This document shows positions 58,836-64,000 of a stretch of DNA of 64,000 nt, one piece after another. The notes under the pieces were generated by a model. That model did no database searches. It worked only from the letters and a program-made list of their open reading frames with translations, and was not told the DNA's origin. The DNA comes from Eupeodes corollae (Eukaryota > Arthropoda > Insecta > Diptera > Syrphidae), in contig NC_079147.1 of assembly GCF_945859685.1 (NCBI RefSeq), positions 14,363,289-14,427,288 of the forward strand, in the 5' to 3' direction. Both the position numbers and the translations under genes were made by a program. Positions within the stretch are counted from its first letter, which is position 1, and each line of letters starts with the position of its first letter.

Positions 58836-60769
58836 CATTTTTGACTCAAACAATCAATTTGAGTATACACTTCTGAACCCTCATCGAACGTAAACACTAT
58901 TGACACTCGTCAAATATACATATTTCGATTTTATTATTTAAATGTGCATGCCTAATAAAAGCACATGGTCAGTTAAAATGGTTTAAGCTCTACACCATTA
59001 CACATTCGGACAATTTAAAAATATGTACGTTTGTATCAAAAATAAAAAATAAGGGTTAAAATTAATAATAAGTAAGTATACGCCACGGTGCATCATTGTT
59101 ATTTTTCCACCTTAAAGTAATGGAATTCATAAAACAATTGAACATAACGTTAATTACAACTGAATTAGTGAATGACTTTGAATATATAAACTTTAACTCA
59201 ATATACGCCATGCTAAGCATTGATGACCAAGTAGGTTTTTTGAACAGTAAAGTAAATCGATTAGCATGTCCCTCCAAAGACCCGTGTAATTAATAGTAGC
59301 TCTTGGCTGAAATTATTGTTATGATGCCACTTTAAGATACACCCTACAGTCATAGGAGGCGGTACAAGTTGCAGGTTTTACATAAATCTTAATGTACACT
59401 TCTCAAAATCCTTACTAATAGGGAAACTGCTGGGAACCTAGAGGTTTACGCAAAACAAGTTTTTGTACTTAGGAGGGCGGTAGGTAGGTTAGTCCACTAA
59501 GTTGTCTAGCTGGTAGTGTGGGGCAAAGAGGTTGTGACCACAACTGGCTGTAGTGACAGTCTATCTTAGCGTGTGCAAAGAGCCAATTGCCAATTATCTA
59601 CTATTGCTTGTTAAGATAGGCTAATATATGTATGTGCTTTGTGTGTATGTGTTTTTGCGTGGATGTGCTTTGGGGTGTATTGGACTTTTTATTTATTACT
59701 GATGAATACATTTTAGCTTGGCCTCATAAGTTGTCTTGGGAATCTCATTAAATGTTCCTGGGGTGTGTATCATGGTGTCATTTCGATGCATTGCTGTTGC
59801 AATGCATTACTGCCAGTATTCAACTGGTGGCCGCGCAGAACAATATGAAGCTGCCAGGCCTTGGACAGTAAGGAGTCCATCTGGAAGTAACCTTCGCGGT
59901 TGCGAAGCTCCACCGGAAGCTATATTCTCGTACCACGAGAGACAGGAGCCCTGGTTCTTGTTGTTTCTAGAGTCTGAGAGGTAGGCCCCCCAGTGGGAGT
60001 ATCGTGGTGGCGGTGGTTGCCATATGCGGAACGAATGGCATTTTAGGGTACTGTTTACCACCTAAGTCCCTTAGTATGCAAGAGGCGTTATGAAATTGTA
60101 CTGGGATTGTACTTGTTCTATTCTGGGATGTTGACCAACACTATTCTTGGTTCCGATGTTGTCGGTAGGCCCACCGTGAAATGAGTCCTAAACGGAAGGT
60201 GTTCACGTAAAGTGTACCTATCAATAATATCTGTACACTACGCAAGGGGGTCAAACTGACTTCCATGTAGGTATAGGAAATCTATTTGCTTGTCTATAAT
60301 CTGAAAGGAAGAAGAGCTTACTTGCACCTCCTGGGCACAAGTAAGAGAAATCAGTGTAGTTCGATGACGATTTATACTGTTGCAATTCATAGTTATTGAA
60401 AAAGAAACAGCACAGTTAACTTCCTTTCAAGATTAACAATCTTTCGAAAAATGGTAACGAGGCATGAACGAGGTCGCCCTGCCTTATGGGTTCGAGGCTG
60501 ACGTACTGATATAAATTATAAAAAACCCATAGAAATCAGTAAATATACAAATCGACAATTAAGTCGGTATTTCAAATAAGATTAAAATAAGTCTGGAGTT
60601 GAAGTAAAAATCATTTTATAAAACAATGATGTGAGAGTATCGTCGTGGCTGTGGTTTATCCTTTATGCATAGGGTATTGGTTTTACATTGTTTATCCAGG
60701 AAAATCAATACTTATATAGACAAAACCAAGACCAGAGGTTAACAAGTTGCTCAATTTCTTAAGTCTTGG
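58836..60769. other. Unassigned; contains a GC-richer block (about 59460-60480)
   Basis: About 59460-60480 has clearly higher GC and TG-rich tracts (TGTGTGTATGTG near 59640), and an 82-84-codon ORF on each strand (59736-59984 plus, 59807-60061 minus). I recognise no protein. It resembles a 5' untranslated or leader part of a LINE preceding the RT remnant at 60770, but this is a guess. Confidence 0.3.
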
Positions 60770-61700
60770 TAGCTTAGAAAGAGGAACTTACTCGAAGCAT
60801 TTTCCAAAGAAGAGAGGGTAAATCTTACTTTTAGCGAATTTCAAAAACTAAGCGACAAAGCAATGCAAGGGGCAGCAAGTTTAAAAGCTTGCCATCAAAT
60901 TAAAGCTCACCGCTAGATGTTGATGTTGCGAGTGATTATCTTAAACTGTACACTTTGTAATCAAGTCGTCGTTATGAGTAGAATGGCAAAAAGAATCTAC
61001 TACGACCACAATCTTTGTAACGTAAAATCTAGGAAAAAGTTATGGAACAGGAGAGATCCCAAATTCTGATTCTCGAATTGAACTGGTATAAACAGTTTTG
61101 TAAGGAACAAGAAGTGGATTTTGTTTAAGCCATAATGTCCATAAGGTCAAATGCCACAGGCTTATATTTAATGGAATCTAAGTTCCTTAAACTGTTGCTA
61201 CCATATCTATTTCGCCTTTTTACGCACATATTTAATAGGATGTTAACCACATCAAAGTTTAATTTAGATTATAAAAAGTCCAAAATTTAATGTCCCTATA
61301 AAAGGCTACGGAGTACCGGGTCCTTGCCAGTCTCTCGTTTCTTTTAAAGCTGTTTGAAAAAACGTTTTTAAAGCAGGGTCAGTATTACTTATCGATCAAA
61401 AATTTCTTAAGTCCCTGCAAGTCTGGTTTTCGAGCAAAATGATGCTGCAATTCTGCCTTACTTTTTGTGATAAGAAAGTTTACTTCTTGAAATACGAATC
61501 TCAATAAACAAGCTGCCACATATTGTTCATTTGTATGATGATGACGTCCAAGTCATTATAAGTCGATCCCTTGCTTCAAAAAATAATGCTAAAGCTGAAT
61601 GAGTATTTACATCTCATCCTGTTAAGGACAGAAAGGAACCGTCTTTGATTAAATCCACTCACAAGGGCTGTTGATCCTTCTGACCTATCTTAAATGATTT
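60770..61700 (+). mobile_element. Decayed LINE reverse transcriptase (CR1/Jockey-like)
   Basis: SNATGLYLMESKFLKLLLPY (near 61150; compare 'S.ATGLD.I..KFLKL'), FTHIFNRMLTTSKF, then KSGFRAK-like and 'QNDAAILPY' segments (near 61420), and LYDDDVQVIIS (near 61540) in place of 'LYADDVQIYIS'. The part between fingers and catalytic motif is largely deleted. Confidence 0.65.
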
Positions 61701-62063
61701 AAAGTTGAGGCAGAACTTTTTTGAACTGCACCCCAACAGTATAATTGAAAAAGTAGTATAGTTTTTGTGCTCTTCAGGTAAATAGAAGTTACCAAAACCT
61801 TCTCACAACAAATTATGCTATATTCATGTGAAGTTTTCTGTAGTTTGGACTGTGCTACAAGCTGCAAACTAAATGTTCCATATTACAATATAAATATTAC
61901 TGCGACGGTATGACAACTTTTCCAATTTTTGCAACGTATTTCTGACTATAGTCTAGAAAACTTACTTATAACTTAGATTAAATAAGTTACTTGCATGAAA
62001 TCATTCAAACTCGACCCCGCCGCGCCGGTTTAATGTTTTACAGTCCAACAAGGACTTTTATGC
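61701..62063. other. Unassigned spacer
   Basis: No feature recognised. Confidence 0.3.
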
Positions 62064-63134
62064 TCAGTAAAAAGTAAGTCCTGTTATTCTGTTTTATATT
62101 TCCATTGAAATTGTAATAAATTTATTGAATTTAAAGTGGGTCGAGGCAGGCACTGCACACTGGAGAGGCGGAAAATTATAAAAAAAAACTTGTTTTCGAA
62201 GGCAAAACCTATATAAAAAGATCCAAGAACTTCTTGGTTATTCGGCGAAGATGATACGGAACGCTATACCCTTTGAAGAAAAAGCAGAAATCAGGGGACG
62301 GAAACAATCTCTAACACCATCCTCTAAATAACGTGTGGTTCGCTTTTCAAGATATAATCCTGCAGCAGAACCTACAAAGATTTACGGTGCGGAGAATACT
62401 AAGGGAGCATAACCTAAATGCTCGAAGTCCAAGAAAGGTTCCACTTTTAAAGAAGAACCATGTAGTTAAAATGATGAAGTTTGAGCGCGAGCATTTAGGA
62501 TGGGCTCCTGAAAAGTGGCGAAACATTCTCCCGATCGATGAGAGCAAGGTAGTTCTCTTTGGTGGCAAAGGATCTCGGCAGTTTGTGAGAAGACCTCCGA
62601 ACATGGAATATAACCCCAGATACACCACAAAAACATCTAAGCATATGGGGGACCAATATAATGGTTTTGGTATGCTTCTCCTATTTTGGAATTGGCCCAA
62701 TATACTGGATCAAAAGCATTATTAATCAGCACTCTTACGTGGAAATGCCTCAAATGGGTCTTCCAGCAGGACAACGACCCAGAGCATACCAGCAGAGCAG
62801 CCAGACAATGGTTTCAAGATAAAAGGATTGAGGTCATGGAGTGGCCTGCACAGTCTCCTGGCCTCAATCCCAAATATAATCTATGGACAGATGTTAAAAA
62901 AGAAGTATTCAAGACAAAACCAAAAAATAACATAGAGTTGCTGAGCAGGCTTGGCAATCAATAACACCATCAAGATGTCAGGGACTTGCGGAGTCAATAA
63001 AACGTCGCTGTGAAGCAGTTGTAAAAAATGATCATCATGCTAACAAATGCTAGCTTTTATTAAATAAAATATAGTTAAAAAGAATGTTTTGTTCTCTTGT
63101 TTTATTTTGATTTAATAGAAAAAGAAAATCACTG
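62064..63134 (+). mobile_element. Tc1-type element with degraded ends
   Basis: A Tc1 transposase remnant (62135-63055) is bracketed by CAGTAAAAAGTAAG on the left and, inverted, CAGTGATTTTCTTTTTC on the right (ending 63134), which loosely resemble CAGTG-type Tc1 termini. The ends are approximate. Confidence 0.5.
62135..63055 (+). pseudogene. Tc1 DD34E transposase remnant
   Basis: In shifting frames: CTLERRKIIKK and IQELLGYSAKMIRNAI (N-terminal helix-turn-helix, 62150-62265), RILREHNLNARSPRK (62390-62440), HLGWAPEKWRNILPIDESKV with the first Asp (62490-62550), KGSRQFVRRPPNMEYNPRY, then KWVFQQDNDPEHTSR with the second Asp (62755-62800) and WPAQSPGLNPKYNLW (62840-62885). Tc1 proteins have LNPIENLW at that point, so the catalytic Glu is replaced by Tyr. 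The end (ESIKRRCEAVVKNDHHA) is near 62990-63040. A deletion lies between the two Asp regions. Confidence 0.85.
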
Positions 63135-64000
63135 CTCGCTTTATTTTGAGGTTTATTTGTTTTTGGATTACTGCTTAGGTAATTAGCAATATATATATAT
63201 ATCTTCCAAATATTGTTTAGCAAGTAAGTTTTTTAATATAAGTGAAATATTCGATTAAACTGTTTGTCCAAAGTTCATCATTCTTGGGTTATAAATCATG
63301 TAAATCATAATGAAATTTAAGAAGGACATCTTTTGAAATGTATTCATAAGGAGATATAGAGCGGCCCAAATAGGTTAAAATTCAACAATCATCTATTCTT
63401 TGTGAATACATTTATGTTACTCCTTTTCTAAAAGACGGCATTTTTAATAACGCCGATAGATAAAACGCACCATGCGTTCATCTCATCCTGCACCATTAGT
63501 CATACAGCCATGTCGCGTCGCCTTCAAATGCATTTCCTAACATCTCTGCGTGCCGCATCCACTTGAGAATATACCGTTTCCATAAATTCATTAGCATTAT
63601 GCGCAATTCCGACCAAACTACCATTTACTAAAGACTAAACCATCAGCCAGCCGCAGCCGGGAAACTGCCACAATAAAACCTGAGCGCTGAGTCGCAACGC
63701 GCAATCTTTTTAATCTAAAAAGGGGAAAACCAAAAACTCAAAAAGTATCTAAAACTAAAAATATTACAAATGTTCAATGTCTTATATCGTTGTGAGCGAT
63801 AACCGCAAACGAAACATTACCAGGCACATGGCCTTTTAATTTCTATACAAATGTATCTATAGGTATGATTGTTTCCCAGCTTCTGTTCATGTTCCCTATC
63901 GATTCATCAAAAATCAAGTTGGGAAAAAAACAAAGTGGGCAGCAAGGGCAATGTGGAAATATGGGATCATCGGCAGACTAACAAATTGTAGATACATCAG
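63135..64000. other. No gene recognised; (AT)n microsatellite and more balanced DNA
   Basis: An (AT)n tract lies near 63190-63203. From about 63430 the sequence has balanced base use and CpG-containing segments, probably unique DNA. A TCAAGTGG-type site (minus) is at 63559-63566. Confidence 0.35.

Noticed and set aside
59062..59293. Overlapping 65- and 71-codon ORFs
   Set aside because: They mirror each other on opposite strands with no motif.
1..64000. CRISPR array, prokaryotic operons, rRNA genes, viral genomes
   Set aside because: No regularly spaced repeats, no operon-like gene packing and no rRNA-like sequence; the pol remnant at 1255-3663 lacks an envelope gene and fits an LTR retrotransposon.

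Overview
The window looks like insect nuclear DNA, most likely from a fly (Diptera). It is AT-rich and packed with decayed insect transposons. Its only clear host gene is a spliced NK-class homeobox gene on the minus strand (33247-34678), recognisable as bagpipe (bap/NK3) from its homeodomain, an N-terminal TN motif and a C-terminal acidic tail. No bacterial-style operon, CRISPR array, rRNA gene or intact tRNA gene was seen.

Layout. 1-5735: end of an RNase H-bearing LINE (minus), then an AT-rich dispersed repeat (called family A here) split by a Gypsy-like LTR element (898-4101), which is itself split by a 751-bp TTAA-flanked MITE; a LINE reverse-transcriptase shard follows. 6636-9760: another family A copy and a long decayed LINE. 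12170-14440: a mariner-like transposase shard and RTE-like LINE copy a. 17185-21230: a family A inverted pair and a LINE. 21231-25298: mostly non-repetitive DNA, including a GC-richer block (23190-23560) with clustered Tinman-, Smad- and forkhead-like sites, a candidate bap enhancer about 10 kb downstream of the gene. 25299-32832: nested LINEs, two copies of a tRNA-derived SINE and RTE copy b. 33027-34745: bap with a candidate poly(A) signal and initiator. 37410-41040: a LINE carrying an unusual A-B-A'-C-B' duplication and a nested family A copy. 41930-45520: family A copies, one holding a 1483-bp Helitron. 46480-52050: decayed Jockey-like LINE, RTE copy c, a P-element-like fragment and a Tigger/pogo-type transposase. 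52051-55465: no recognisable gene. 55470-58835: a complete mariner-like element with 34-bp terminal inverted repeats (TIRs), then a family A copy. 60770-63134: a LINE shard and a broken Tc1 element.

How it fits together. The picture is one developmental regulator in about 60 kb of DNA inflated by transposons. The mobile elements form readable nests: MITE in LTR element in family A; Helitron in family A; family A in LINE. The SINE and the RTE-like LINE share a 3' terminus, which suggests the LINE machinery mobilised the SINE. I found no convincing new multi-gene system. The most useful leads are the candidate bap enhancer, a stop-free 66-nt bap intron, the SINE-RTE partnership, family A itself, and the duplication in the 38-39 kb LINE.
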